A DNA stretch of 64,000 bases, taken from positions 121,305,001 through 121,369,000 of the forward strand of contig JAZBRS010000029.1 in the NCBI GenBank assembly GCA_037176725.1, in the 5' to 3' direction. The notes under the pieces were generated by a model. It did no database searches. It was not told the origin of the DNA and saw only the letters and a list, made by a program, of their open reading frames with translations. Of the stretch, positions 43,946 to 54,064 are shown piece after piece. A program made the translations under genes and the position numbers. The stretch is from Posidonia oceanica (taxonomy: Eukaryota; Streptophyta; Magnoliopsida; Alismatales; Posidoniaceae). Each line of letters starts with the position of its first letter. Position 1 is the stretch's first letter.

Positions 43946-45281
43946 TCAGCAGTTGATAACAGAACATAGTAATTAAGCACAAATAAACAAAGGGAATTGG
44001 CAGCAGTCCGGCGAATGCGGGGGCGAGGGCCGGCAGGTGATCTGGACCGGCGCAGCTTTGAGTGTCGTCGATGCGCTCTGCTGGGGAGGAGTACTGTCTC
44101 AGGGCCAAAGCGCGTTGCAGAGTGGGAGAGATTGATGGAAGAGGAAAGGAATGAAAGAGGATGCATGTATGCATGATGCAGGTGATATGCTTATGAAGAT
44201 GAGTAGTATGCTTAGATGGATGAGTATGCTTGAATGGATGGATATGCTTGGGTGGATGCTTGAGTGCCCTCAGCGTACGGAGTGCTTTGGTGCCTGCTGC
44301 AGAGGAAGAGAGTGGTCCTTGACTCACTGGGCCCTACTCAGACTCTCGGCTTATTGGTGGCGCTCCGGAATAGGTTGTTGGCATTATGCAGGTGGTGATG
44401 TGGTGAGGACAGGCTACTGGCTGCACTCTCAGGACCTACACCTATTCTTTTAGCTCTCTTTTTTTGAAAGGTTTCTCCCTCATAGGTATGCAGTCTTTCT
44501 CTGCCCCTAGCTAGGAGAAGGTATGTGTTTGCTCTTAGGGGATGAGGTAGACCCCTTTTTCAGGCTTGACATGCTGGGGATCTCTAGTAAAGTATGGAGG
44601 ATAACGGTGCCTGTGTTTTTTGGGCTACCTTTGCCCTTTTCTTCTTTTTTTTTTTTGTTTTGTTTGCTTTTCTCCTTTTTTGTTTTTGTTTTTGTTCTAT
44701 TTCTTTTTTCCCCTTTTTTTTGCTTGGTTTTTTTTTTCTTTTTTTTTAGGCTTTTGCTATCCCCATTCTGGTGGCAAAAGAAGGGTGCTTGAATGGTAAT
44801 GGATTTAGGCTTTGGGTCTGCTGTGTGATGGGTAGAAGGAGCAGGGCTAGACTGCACACCCCTATCTCTAGGGCCGGCTTCTGTCTTCGTCTTCTGTTCC
44901 TTGGAGGTGCCCAAACCTAGATGTCTATTCTCACTTTTTTTTTTCAAGCTCACATCCTAACATTTTTTCTCCCTCAGAGGTGTACGTCCTTGTGAGATTG
45001 GACAGTTCGCCTGTCCTTATTGGTGGTGGCTCCCTCACTCGCTAAGACATCTAAGTAGTGCCAGGTGAGGCAAGGTGACTCTTTCCAGAGCAGGCAAGCA
45101 TTTCCGGTTGTCATCACCGGGCAGAAGATGTGATGTTTGAGAGGATGACGATGATGATTTGAAAAGAAAGGGTGCAAGGGCTGAAAGGATGACGATGATG
45201 ATTTGAAAAGAGAGTTGAAGCAAGAGGGCGAGAATGCAAGTGCGGGTAGGAGAAGGGCATCTGCAATGGGGCCGCTTTCAG
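43946..45281 (-). other. Spacer between integrase and the extra ORF of E
   Basis: A T-rich run with (T)9-12 blocks at 44640-44760 gives a Lys-rich open frame on the - strand, which I take as a composition effect. GATGATGATTTGAAAAG-type repeats occur twice near 45140-45210. No domain recognised. Confidence 0.5.
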
Positions 45282-46331
45282 CTACTGATAGTATTTCTTC
45301 AGATAGCAGAGGTTGACGGGCTCAGACTGCTCGACCTGGTCCATATCCTCGAGGGTTACAGCGCCTCCTGAAAAGATCTGCTTGCCCACAAAGGGGCCAC
45401 GCCAATTGGGTCGGAATTTCCCTCGACCATCAGGCAAATGAATGGCGCGCAAGACAAGGTCCCCTGGCTGGAAGCTTCTATGCTGGACCTTCTTCAAGAA
45501 TGCTCTGGCCATCCGCTTCTGATAGCAGTGAGCGTTGTGCATGGCTTGCAATCTGCGCTCATCAATCAAGTTCAGTTGGACGCAGCGGTCTTCGACCCAT
45601 TCTGCTTCTTCCAACTCAGCTTCCCGCAGGATCCGCAGAGAGGGGATTTCCACTTCAACAGGTAACACCGCTTCCATGCCGTACACCAGAGAGTACGGGG
45701 TGGCTCCTGTAGAGGTCCGGATTGATGTCCTATACGCCCAGAGCGCGTACGGGAGCTTGTCGTGCCAATCCTTGTGGATTTCTGCCATTTTCTTCAGGAT
45801 CTTGACAATGTTCTTGTTTGCAGATTCCACTGCTCCGTTCATCTGAGGCCGATAAGGCGAGGATCGATGGTGCTTGATCTTGAGACTATGCAGGTATTCT
45901 TCGATCCTTTTGGCAATAAAGTTTGAGCCGTTATCAGAGATGACAGAGTGCGGGACCCCATATCGGGCAACAATATTGTTTCTGATAAATTTTTCTGTTG
46001 CCGCAGCGGTGACTGTTCTGTAAGAGGCTGCTTCCACCCACTTAGTAAAGTAATCAATCGCTACCAGAATGTAACGATGACCATTTGAAGCAGCAGGGTG
46101 GATGGCGCCGATGACATCGATCCCCCAGGTGGAGAAAGGCCATGGCGAAGACATGCTATGCAGCTGATGCGGAGGGGCCTTGATGAAGTTACCATGGATT
46201 TGACAATTGTGGCATCTACGCACGAACCAGCAGCAGTCGGCTTCCATGGTCTGCCAGAAATAACCTTGCAGCATGATCTTCTTGGCCAAGAGGACGCCGT
46301 TCATGTGCGGGCCACAGGTCCCCGCATGCAC
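45282..46331 (-). CDS. Integrase of element E
   Basis: About 349 residues after an in-frame TAA (46334-46332). The zinc-binding part has HAGTCGPHMNG and RCHNCQIHG (His2-Cys2). The catalytic core has D72 (WGIDVIGA), D133 (VISDNGSNF) and E169 (MNGAVESANK), with the last pair separated by 35 residues, as in DD35E integrases. The C-terminal region has FQPGDLVLRAIH and GKFRPNWRGPFVG, the GPF/Y-like end of Ty3/gypsy integrases. No chromodomain is seen, in keeping with Tat. It inserts the double-stranded cDNA into nuclear DNA, leaving 5 bp duplications like the AGTAC here. Its natural stop is TAG at 45282. The domain itself is intact. Only upstream stops separate it from RT. Confidence 0.95.
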   Translation of the reverse strand: MHAGTCGPHMNGVLLAKKIMLQGYFWQTMEADCCWFVRRCHNCQIHGNFIKAPPHQLHSMSSPWPFSTWGIDVIGAIHPAASNGHRYILVAIDYFTKWVEAASYRTVTAAATEKFIRNNIVARYGVPHSVISDNGSNFIAKRIEEYLHSLKIKHHRSSPYRPQMNGAVESANKNIVKILKKMAEIHKDWHDKLPYALWAYRTSIRTSTGATPYSLVYGMEAVLPVEVEIPSLRILREAELEEAEWVEDRCVQLNLIDERRLQAMHNAHCYQKRMARAFLKKVQHRSFQPGDLVLRAIHLPDGRGKFRPNWRGPFVGKQIFSGGAVTLEDMDQVEQSEPVNLCYLKKYYQ

Positions 46332-46829
46332 TTAGAGCATCAGCGTGTCAGCCTCCGATTTGTTCAGGCAGCGCAGTAGCATCTGATTGTATGACCTTCT
46401 GTACAGCTGCCCGGCCCCTAACACATATTTTGACGCCAGACGCGCCAAAGTCCTCTTGTCTATTGCCGTGGTATCAGGAGGAAAGCTACCAGACTCCAGG
46501 AAGGATTTTATGTCTTGATACCAGGGCTGCCCCTCTGCGGGATCCGCTTCCTCTATGCTCATGCAGTATGCAGGCAGTTCAATGCGAGTGACTGATACAT
46601 CCACAGTTCTGTCTTCTGAAATAGTGAGCCAGGATGCCAGAGTTGCTAGTGCGTCTGCATACGCGTTCTTTGCTCTGTTTAGGTACGTGAAGCGGATGCT
46701 CTTGAATTTTTCCATCAGCCTCAGCAGGTGTTCGTGATACGGCACAAGCTTGGGATCTTTCGTCTTCCATTCGCCGTTCACTTGAGAAATCACCAGCATG
46801 GCATCGCCGTGCACATGCAGCTTCTGCGC
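46332..46829 (-). CDS. aRH C-terminal part and RNase H-integrase linker of E
   Basis: This continues the archaeal-type RNase H after a TAG at 46832-46830. The catalytic Asp residues are in VHGDAMLVISQVNG and NAYADALATLAS. The linker then runs through YMSIEEADPAEGQPWYQDI and KRTLARLASKYVLGAGQLYR to a TAA at 46334-46332. It has the same frame as the upstream RT and the downstream integrase. The counterparts in B and C have no stop at the first place (C reads EHDVCKLHVHGD), so the TAG is particular to this copy or its close relatives. Confidence 0.85.
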   Translation of the reverse strand, partial: AQKLHVHGDAMLVISQVNGEWKTKDPKLVPYHEHLLRLMEKFKSIRFTYLNRAKNAYADALATLASWLTISEDRTVDVSVTRIELPAYCMSIEEADPAEGQPWYQDIKSFLESGSFPPDTTAIDKRTLARLASKYVLGAGQLYRRSYNQMLLRCLNKSEADTLML

Positions 46830-48329
46830 CTAATGCTCAAGGGCGACTTTCAACCCTAGGATGCACGCTTCGTACTCTGCTTCGTTGTTTGTGCAGGTGA
46901 AAGTCAGCTTCCTTGCGAAAGGAGTCATCTGTCCTTGGGGCGTGGTCAGCACTGCGCCTACGCCTCGGCCCTTCTTGTTAACCGCACCATCAAAGTAGAG
47001 CTGCCATTCCTCTGGTTCTTCAGGATCTTTCCGCTCAGAGTCCTCCATTGCAAAGAGAATGTCTTCATCAGGGAACTGCATCTGGAGGGGTTGGTATTCA
47101 GGCAGAGGGAGGTCAGCAAGATGGTCTGCCATTGCTTGACCCTTCATGGATTTCTGTGTGACAAAGGTGATGTCGTACTGAGACAATAACACCTGCCACT
47201 TAGCACATCTGCCCACCATGGCCGGCTTCTGAAAGAGGAACTTGATAGGATCATGCCGGCATAAGAGCTGCACTGGGTAGGCCATCAGGTAGTGCCTCAG
47301 CTTCTGTGCAGCCCAGACAAGTGACAAGCAAGTCTTCTCTAGTGTACTGTACCTGGCTTCGCATTCATTAAATTTCTTGCTCAGGTAGTAGATGGCACGC
47401 TCCTTTCTACCAGATTCGTCATGTTGGCCCAAGACGGCGCCCATGGAATGCTGCGTGGTAGAAAGGTAGAGAAGCAAGGGTCTCCCTGGCGTAGGCGGGA
47501 CCAAGACAGGAGGCTTGATCAACAGCTGCTTGATCTTGGCAAATGCAGCCTGACACTCCTCGCTCCAGTGAATCTGCGCATTCTTCCTCAAGAGCTTGAA
47601 TATGGGTTCACAGATGGGCGTAAGCTGTGCAATGAAGCGACTGATATATTGTAAACGCCCAAGCAGACTTCTGACTTCTTTTTCAGTCCTAGGGGGTGGC
47701 ATGTCCACGATGGCTTGTGCTTTCAACGGGTCCACCTCAATCCCCCTTTGGCTAACAATGTAGCCGAGCAATTTACCAGAAGATACCCCGAATACGCACT
47801 TCTTGGGATTCAAGCGCAGCTTGTACTTCCGTAGACGGTCAAAGAGCTTTCTGAGACAGGCAAGATGATCCTCGGGCTCTTTGGTTTTGGCAATCATATC
47901 GTCTACATAGACCTCCACTTCTTGGTGCATGAGGTCGTGGAATAGCGCAGTCATGGCCCTCTGATAGGTTGCACCAGCATTCTTCAGGTCGAACGGCATG
48001 ACTTGGTAGCAGAAGACTCCCCAAGGGGTGATGAATGAAGTCTTTTCCATGTCTTCTTCTGCCATTTTGATCTGATTGTATCCAGAAAAGCCGTCCATGA
48101 AGGAGAGCATTTTGTGGCCCGCTGTATTGTCGACTAGGACGTCAATGTGAGGCAGTGGAAAGTCGTCCTTGGGACTCGCCTTGTTCAGGTCCCTATAGTC
48201 GATGCAGATCCGGATTCGGCCATCTTTCTTGGGCACAGGTACAATGTTTGCCAGCCATTCAGGATAAAGAACGACCTTCAGAAAGTTGACTCCAAGCTGC
48301 TTCATTATCTCTTCTTTGATCATGAGCAG
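46830..48329 (-). CDS. RT, degenerate RNase H and start of aRH of element E
   Basis: About 497 codons. The RT fingers and palm carry RICIDYRDLNKASPKDDFPL, FMDGFSGYNQIKM and the catalytic VEVYVDDMIAK. The usual PFGLKNA motif reads PFDLKNA here, a Gly to Asp change not seen in C or D. The first RNase H follows (LLLYLSTTQHSMGAVLGQ, AIYYLSKKFNECEARYST), with Ser in place of the first catalytic Asp. The aRH begins with LYFDGAVNKKGRGVGAVL and TNNEAEYEACILGL. The preceding codon run is closed by TAG at 48332-48330, where D reads Trp. The RT copies element RNA to cDNA in the particle. Confidence 0.95.
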   Translation of the reverse strand: MLMIKEEIMKQLGVNFLKVVLYPEWLANIVPVPKKDGRIRICIDYRDLNKASPKDDFPLPHIDVLVDNTAGHKMLSFMDGFSGYNQIKMAEEDMEKTSFITPWGVFCYQVMPFDLKNAGATYQRAMTALFHDLMHQEVEVYVDDMIAKTKEPEDHLACLRKLFDRLRKYKLRLNPKKCVFGVSSGKLLGYIVSQRGIEVDPLKAQAIVDMPPPRTEKEVRSLLGRLQYISRFIAQLTPICEPIFKLLRKNAQIHWSEECQAAFAKIKQLLIKPPVLVPPTPGRPLLLYLSTTQHSMGAVLGQHDESGRKERAIYYLSKKFNECEARYSTLEKTCLSLVWAAQKLRHYLMAYPVQLLCRHDPIKFLFQKPAMVGRCAKWQVLLSQYDITFVTQKSMKGQAMADHLADLPLPEYQPLQMQFPDEDILFAMEDSERKDPEEPEEWQLYFDGAVNKKGRGVGAVLTTPQGQMTPFARKLTFTCTNNEAEYEACILGLKVALEH

Positions 48330-50897
48330 CTACTGCGGTCGCCATCTTCTTAGTTTCTGCTTTACTAGCTTGGCATCCGGATTTAAGGGCAGATTGTGCA
48401 CCACTATCTCTATGTCAAGGCCGACCATATCTTCATAACTCCAGGCGAAGACATCCGCATATTCTTTCAGGAATGCGATGAATTCTGCTCGAGCCTGGAC
48501 GGACAGCTGGGCACTGATGCAAACTTCTCTGACTTCCTCAGCTGTGCCAATGTTAACAACCTCCGTTTCTTCTTCAACATGGAGGTTGGGGCCTTCTGGG
48601 TCGTCGTCATAGGGCCGGAACTCGGGCAAGGGTTCGTCAGTCTCATCTATGCCCGTATCATCCTCTTCTCCATAAGCAATAAGTTCTGAGAGGATCTCTT
48701 TCTCAAAAGAAGGACTTGCAATGTCGAAAGAGTGCATGTGTTCCGCTGCTTGGCCCTGGTGACGCTTCAGGATGGTCATGCTCACTCGAGTATTCTTGTA
48801 GCCTCGGTGCGCGACCTCCGTTCCAGCAACTCCTTCTGCTGTTTGCTCTGGCCTGACTGGCTCTGCTGAGTGCTCTGCTGATTCTGCTGAGGGCTCGACT
48901 GATACTGCTGCTGATACTGCTGACTGCTCTGCTGACTGTGCTGCTGAGGCTACTGAGGCTACTGAGGCATTCTGCTCTGCTGCTGCTGCATCGACTGCTG
49001 ATGCTCCCCCCTCTGGGTCTTCTAGTGTGCTTGTGGAGGATATGCCGGACTGGCGGCTGATCTGGTCACTGCCGCTCGATGCCTTGCTCAGGTGAGGCAT
49101 GGGTTGCACAAACCACCTAGACCCGCCTTCTAGTTGAAGAGTGATGAGCTCATCTGGTCTAGGGGAGTCCGGCGCTGCTGAGTCTTCTAGAACCATGATA
49201 GAAGCATGGTCCTCTTGCAGAGGAGGATCCGTGACTACGGCTTTTCCTTTCCTTTCTGCAGCTTGATACTCTGCCAGGTCTTCTGTTATTAACTGGAGTT
49301 GTTCTTGATAAAGCAACTCTAAGTCGGACATCCAAGAATCGACCTGGGCTTCTATCGCCGCTCCTTCTTCTTCGTCTGAGGGGGAGTCGACGTAGTAGGC
49401 GCCGGGGGCCTGCGGCACTGGCCCGGCTGCAAGATGGATCGCCGCCCTTGGAGTCTGCATGATCTGGTTCACGGACGCGTCCGCTGATGGCAGTTCAGAT
49501 GTAGAAGGCCCAAGTAGACAGGCCAGCGGTGCTACTGATGGATAAGCTTCCAGGGTCACTGCTGGAGAATAAACAGGGGTGCTCTTTGGAGGGCTCAAGG
49601 GCCCGGAGAGTGTAGTGCTCAGTTGGCCTTTTGTATCGGGCCGTAACTGAGAGAGTGCAGCCTCTGACGCCATAGGGTCTTGCCATGAGAGCTGCTGCAG
49701 GTCGTCAGGATGCGGAGCGGACTGCGCCAGCTGCATTCCTGAAGATGATGCTGAGGGAGCGGGCTGGGCCACGCTGCTGACTGAGTTGATGGACTGCCCC
49801 TTTTGAGATGGGGGCAGTGGCACTGATGTTGCTGTTACCGCTGGTAGCATACTTGGTTCTGCCAAGAGGAGTGTCTCTGACTCCTGTACTGCTGCTGACT
49901 GATCTTGAGAAGCTGTTGTGGCTGCTGAAAGATGAGAACTTGCATTTGCCACAGGGCCTGCTGAGCTGCCTGCTGTTTCTGCCAGAGGGGGAGCTAAATA
50001 ATCTGACTGTGGGGCCTCTGCTCTGGCCACTGTTTCTGCTGAGCTGATTGGGACTGCCTCTGTTGCATCAGACTGCTCCTCATCCGAGTAGTAGTCCTCA
50101 ATACACACCCAATCCTCTGCCGGCGCTGTAGCTTGGTGGTCGGTTGTTCCCAGAATTCTTGCACTGGTAAAGTTAGTGAGGTCTCTGGGGATGGCTGGCG
50201 CACGATCTCTGAGCTGGAAGCAGTGATCTTCATTGGGCTTTGGCTCGTAGCCGAGACCTTCAGACTTCCTTCGCTCCACTGCTACGATCGGCTCCGCGAT
50301 CCCTTGGCCGTGACGTCCGAGCGGCGTACCCTTTGTGTAACCCCACCTGTGACATACATTCTCGACCATTCGAAAGGGGTTATTGTGAACGGTCAAGGAG
50401 TTGACACGTTCAAGATCAGGAACGAAGTTAACTGGCTCGCACCTGTTAACGCGATATAGGGCTTCAGAAGTCTCGGGGTCAAATGGGATAGATTGCGAAG
50501 ACACGGGAGAGACTGCTTCAATCCGCTCCTTTTCAAAGTTCTCCGCCATTACGACAATGACATCATCGCCACGACGGTACTTTATCATTCGATGGAGGGT
50601 CGAAGGAAGGACCTGATGCTTGTGGAGCCAAGGGCACCCAAGCAGAAGATTGAAGTTAGGCTTCAAGTCGACGACATAGAATTCTACGTCGAAGACGACC
50701 GGACCGATAGCCAGAGGGATAATCAGAATCCCTAGAGCGTCATGGTGAGTGTTGTCAAAAGCAGTCATTCCCTTCACGGCTGGCGTGATATCCTCGGCTT
50801 TGAATCCGAGCTTGGTTGCTGTACGCAAGGGGCAGACATTAAGGCCTGACCCGTTATCAACCAGCGTTAGGGGAATGCGAAAGTTTTTGAACTGCAC
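48330..50897 (-). CDS. Protease, glycine-rich motif, linker and pre-RT of element E
   Basis: An 855-codon open frame, offset by -1 from gag and overlapping its end. The protease has the active-site LVDNGSGLNVCP at residues 12-23 and LLLGCPWLHKHQ near residue 90. A G-patch-like segment lies around residues 185-225 (RWGYTKGTPLGRHGQGIA, GLGYEP). Residues about 270-700 are a Ser/Ala/Gln-rich linker with the landmarks YYVDSPSDEEEGA and GGSRWFVQPMP. The end has an acidic tract and DVFAWSYEDMVGLD, the usual lead into RT. No ATG starts this frame near the overlap, so expression would need frameshifting or another device. Confidence 0.9.
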   Translation of the reverse strand: MQFKNFRIPLTLVDNGSGLNVCPLRTATKLGFKAEDITPAVKGMTAFDNTHHDALGILIIPLAIGPVVFDVEFYVVDLKPNFNLLLGCPWLHKHQVLPSTLHRMIKYRRGDDVIVVMAENFEKERIEAVSPVSSQSIPFDPETSEALYRVNRCEPVNFVPDLERVNSLTVHNNPFRMVENVCHRWGYTKGTPLGRHGQGIAEPIVAVERRKSEGLGYEPKPNEDHCFQLRDRAPAIPRDLTNFTSARILGTTDHQATAPAEDWVCIEDYYSDEEQSDATEAVPISSAETVARAEAPQSDYLAPPLAETAGSSAGPVANASSHLSAATTASQDQSAAVQESETLLLAEPSMLPAVTATSVPLPPSQKGQSINSVSSVAQPAPSASSSGMQLAQSAPHPDDLQQLSWQDPMASEAALSQLRPDTKGQLSTTLSGPLSPPKSTPVYSPAVTLEAYPSVAPLACLLGPSTSELPSADASVNQIMQTPRAAIHLAAGPVPQAPGAYYVDSPSDEEEGAAIEAQVDSWMSDLELLYQEQLQLITEDLAEYQAAERKGKAVVTDPPLQEDHASIMVLEDSAAPDSPRPDELITLQLEGGSRWFVQPMPHLSKASSGSDQISRQSGISSTSTLEDPEGGASAVDAAAAEQNASVASVASAAQSAEQSAVSAAVSVEPSAESAEHSAEPVRPEQTAEGVAGTEVAHRGYKNTRVSMTILKRHQGQAAEHMHSFDIASPSFEKEILSELIAYGEEDDTGIDETDEPLPEFRPYDDDPEGPNLHVEEETEVVNIGTAEEVREVCISAQLSVQARAEFIAFLKEYADVFAWSYEDMVGLDIEIVVHNLPLNPDAKLVKQKLRRWRPQ

Positions 50898-53800
50898 CGT
50901 GACGAACAGGGGTTGTGATTAATCCCTGCCGGAGGTAGCTCATCACTCGTGAAAGAGATGACCTGGGGCTCCGCGATTAACCCAACCATGCTCTCCAAGG
51001 CAGAAGGCTCAATGGACTGGGACACACGAGCAGCCTGGAACACGCGAAGAAAAGCCTCGCGGTGTTCGGCAGAAGTGTGGATCAAATCCCAGATGGAGAT
51101 GTCGGCTTTAACCTTCTTAAGCTGGGAGGTTAGGTCTGCTTTAGGTTGGCTTCTCCTAGGAGCTGGAGGGGTGATTCTAGCCGGTTCTAAAGGGGTGGTA
51201 GTAGGAAGCTGGGTTACTACAGGCTGGCTAGGGGCTTGGCTAGCTACAGGCTGATCCGGGGTCGGATCTGCTAAGGGTTGGCCCGAGGGTGGGGATACAA
51301 CAGGTCCAAGGTGAGTTGGCCTAGTTGCCGGTGCTGGGGGCCTATAAACTCTCCCCGATCGCGTTACTTCCGCGCACATTTCTGTGGCGTAGCTGTAAGG
51401 GACGCGATGGGTATCCAGGGTCAAATTAATGACAACTGCAGCATGTGCTGCGAGCACAGGAGGGGTTACAGGGAGACCTATAGGATGTTGAGGTCTATCT
51501 AGTGGGTATGGTTGTTGGGGTGGGAAGGCTGGGGCAGGTTGAGGTCTGCCTAGAAGGTGTGGCTGAGGTCGCCCTAAAAGGTGGATGGGAGAACTAGGTT
51601 GGGCTCTGGCTAAGAGGTGTACAGGGGATTGAGCCTGAGGGAGCACGGTGGGAGACGCGAGAGGGCGCTCCAGCCTGGCACGCAGTCGGATCGAATGGAT
51701 TCCCGACTCGGAGCCGGCAACTGCCGCCAGATAGAGACTGACTGGGAAAGGCTCAGAGATGTCAGAGATAAGATCAGAAGGGTCTACTACAGAAGCAGCA
51801 GGCCCAGAGGGAAAGACAGAGTGGACGCCTGAGGTTCCCGCCCCTCCCAGATAAGAGTGCTCCGGTAAAGGTTGGCAGACGATGCCAGAATGCGGGGGAA
51901 CAGCTGGAGATGCAGATGCATGAGTGCGTGCTTGAGTGGGCGCCTCGTGCGTGTCGATCACAATCGTTCCCGATTCGATCAGGTCCTGAATTGCATTCCG
52001 CAGGGAGAAGCAATTGTCCGTCGAATGCCCGACGCTTCGATGGAAATTGCAGAAGAGGTCCGGCCTAAACCAATGCGGCAGAGGGCTTGGCGGCGGACGA
52101 ACCTCCGGGAACTTCAGGAGCGATGCCACCTTCGGCAAGATGTCCGTGAGTGGTTCCACCAGTGGGGTGAAATTCCTCCTCTCAGCGGGTGGTCTTCTTT
52201 GCCTTGGGTGTGAGCCTTGCTGAACCGGTGCGGCAGGATAGACCGGTCTAGCGGTGGTAGTGATGTGCAGTGTGTGCGGGTTCCTAGGTGCAGGAGCGTA
52301 CACCATCTGAGCTGGGGCAGGCCGAGACGGCAAGCGAACAGGCACAGTAGGAGAATCGACGAATGCAACAGCGGGTTTCGGTGAATCCTTCCTCTTCGGG
52401 CGGTTGTTGTTGCTGCCGCTATTGTTGTTGTTGGAGGCGCTGCTGTTGACACTGTTGCTGCTTATCGCTGCCTGCTTAGCGAACGCAGAGAGAGCTGGGA
52501 AGTTGCCACTCCGCAAAGAACTCTCCACGCGCGCTCCAGCTCTGATGAGTGCCGCAAAGGTAGTGACTGGTTGGATGCTAAGCAGAGCCCCAAGAGACGG
52601 CTGCGCCCCTTTGATAACGATCTCGATAGATTCCTCGTCAGAGGGTCTATCTCGAACCTGAGAGGCAAGGGCGCGCCAGCGGCCGACGTACTCCCCGAAC
52701 GGCTCGCCAGAGTTCTGCTTGATGGCGATCAAGTCCGCCCTCTTTGGGACAAGATCGAGGTTGAAGGAGTATTGCTCCAGGAACGCCTGACTGAGGTCGT
52801 TCCAAGTCTTGATGGCTGACATATCAAGTGATGTGAACCACTTGAGTGCCGGCCCGGTCAAACTCTTCTGGAACAAGCGGATCAATAACCTCTCGTCAGC
52901 CTGAAGCTGAGCGAGATCACCGCAATACGCCTTCAGGTGTGCTACAGGGCAGCCCCTACCATTATACTTCTCGAAGTCCGGGATTTTGAACTTCGGAGGG
53001 AGTACCGCCTCTGGAAAGCAGCAGAGGTCCCGAAATTGGTAGGTCTGGTGCTCAGTACCCTGCACTAGTCGTAGTGCCTTCTCCAAGACGTCCATCCGGT
53101 TATTGATGGGGTCTGGAATTGCTGCTGTAGGAGAGGGATCAGCAGGGGTAGTGAGTACATACGCCGAATGGGTCGCACCTAAGTGCTCCTCCGGATCTAC
53201 CATAGCGTCGCCTGGTGGAGCGACGGGATGGCCGGCGTATCCGTGCTGGGGGATAGTGTATGCAGGAGTGTATGCAGGATGCTGGACTTGGTGGAGAGGA
53301 GAAGAATAAATGCCATGCTGTGCTGGGATAGGGGGAGGATGACGGAGCACCAGTTGCTGTACAGGCGGAGTGCCAGACAGCGAGCCAGTGAGGTACTGGG
53401 CTCCAGCCGGTCCAAAGGATTGACCACCAGAAGGAAGTGGAGCATGCTGTGCCAAGTGTTGTGCAGGAGGAGGCGGTAAACGAGCCCCCATCGTCGGAAC
53501 CGTGAGCAGTTGCGACGATGGTCGAGGCGGAGGTGCAGAGGTTGATGCAAGAAATGCAGGAACTGGCCTCGGAGGAACCTCAGGGACGACAGAGACAGAA
53601 GGAGGACGAACTGATAGAGCCATGCCCTGGAGTCTCTGGGCAAGCTCCATCAGGTGCTGGTACTGCGCTTCGGGCGTCTCGGCAGTGGGAACGCTGAAGT
53701 GCAGTGCCGGCGGGGATTGAGAAGCAAGTGGCATGGACACAGACTGTCCGGGAGGGAAGGATTCTACAGGAAAGGTCGCAGCAGCGGTGGAAAGGATGTC

Positions 53801-54064
53801 GAAAGCGACGTATCCCTGGGACGGAGGGGGCAGTGGCGTCTCCGGAACGCGAGTAACGGCCGTCAAGATAGACTCGGCGACCGGATCCAGAGGAAGGGAG
53901 GCTTGCCACTGTCCCGGGGTGTACTGAGAACCTAGAGACGTCAGAGGAGGAAACCCTGGCGTCGGAGGGGGAACAAGGGGGACAGAAAGAGCAACCGGAG
54001 GGGCCGGAACGGAAACACCCTCCGTGACAGGAGTAAAAGAGGACTCACTAACGTACTGGGCCAT
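50867..54064 (-). CDS. gag: gag of element E
   Basis: The ATG at 54064 (MAQYVSESSF) is chosen because D has an ATG in the same place. The frame stays open upstream to 54223 but without another ATG. About 1,065 residues. A Pro/Ser/Gln-rich N-terminal part is followed by the capsid (about residues 340-520: VLEKALRLVQGTEHQTYQF, AYCGDLAQLQADERLLIRLF, LKWFTSLDMSAIKTWNDL, FGEYVGRWRALASQV), matching Retrotrans_gag. Next come an Asn/Ser tract and a zinc-knuckle-like LFCNFHRSVGHSTDNC with His in place of the second Cys. The C-terminal region ends in FQAARVSQSIEPSAL. It would form the particle and package RNA. There are no internal stops in about 3.2 kb. Confidence 0.9.
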   Translation of the reverse strand: MAQYVSESSFTPVTEGVSVPAPPVALSVPLVPPPTPGFPPLTSLGSQYTPGQWQASLPLDPVAESILTAVTRVPETPLPPPSQGYVAFDILSTAAATFPVESFPPGQSVSMPLASQSPPALHFSVPTAETPEAQYQHLMELAQRLQGMALSVRPPSVSVVPEVPPRPVPAFLASTSAPPPRPSSQLLTVPTMGARLPPPPAQHLAQHAPLPSGGQSFGPAGAQYLTGSLSGTPPVQQLVLRHPPPIPAQHGIYSSPLHQVQHPAYTPAYTIPQHGYAGHPVAPPGDAMVDPEEHLGATHSAYVLTTPADPSPTAAIPDPINNRMDVLEKALRLVQGTEHQTYQFRDLCCFPEAVLPPKFKIPDFEKYNGRGCPVAHLKAYCGDLAQLQADERLLIRLFQKSLTGPALKWFTSLDMSAIKTWNDLSQAFLEQYSFNLDLVPKRADLIAIKQNSGEPFGEYVGRWRALASQVRDRPSDEESIEIVIKGAQPSLGALLSIQPVTTFAALIRAGARVESSLRSGNFPALSAFAKQAAISSNSVNSSASNNNNSGSNNNRPKRKDSPKPAVAFVDSPTVPVRLPSRPAPAQMVYAPAPRNPHTLHITTTARPVYPAAPVQQGSHPRQRRPPAERRNFTPLVEPLTDILPKVASLLKFPEVRPPPSPLPHWFRPDLFCNFHRSVGHSTDNCFSLRNAIQDLIESGTIVIDTHEAPTQARTHASASPAVPPHSGIVCQPLPEHSYLGGAGTSGVHSVFPSGPAASVVDPSDLISDISEPFPVSLYLAAVAGSESGIHSIRLRARLERPLASPTVLPQAQSPVHLLARAQPSSPIHLLGRPQPHLLGRPQPAPAFPPQQPYPLDRPQHPIGLPVTPPVLAAHAAVVINLTLDTHRVPYSYATEMCAEVTRSGRVYRPPAPATRPTHLGPVVSPPSGQPLADPTPDQPVASQAPSQPVVTQLPTTTPLEPARITPPAPRRSQPKADLTSQLKKVKADISIWDLIHTSAEHREAFLRVFQAARVSQSIEPSALESMVGLIAEPQVISFTSDELPPAGINHNPCSSRCSSKTFAFP

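Noticed and set aside
44507..44953. A Lys-rich 148-codon frame in element E
   Set aside because: It is created by poly-T on the + strand. No counterpart is seen in the other elements.
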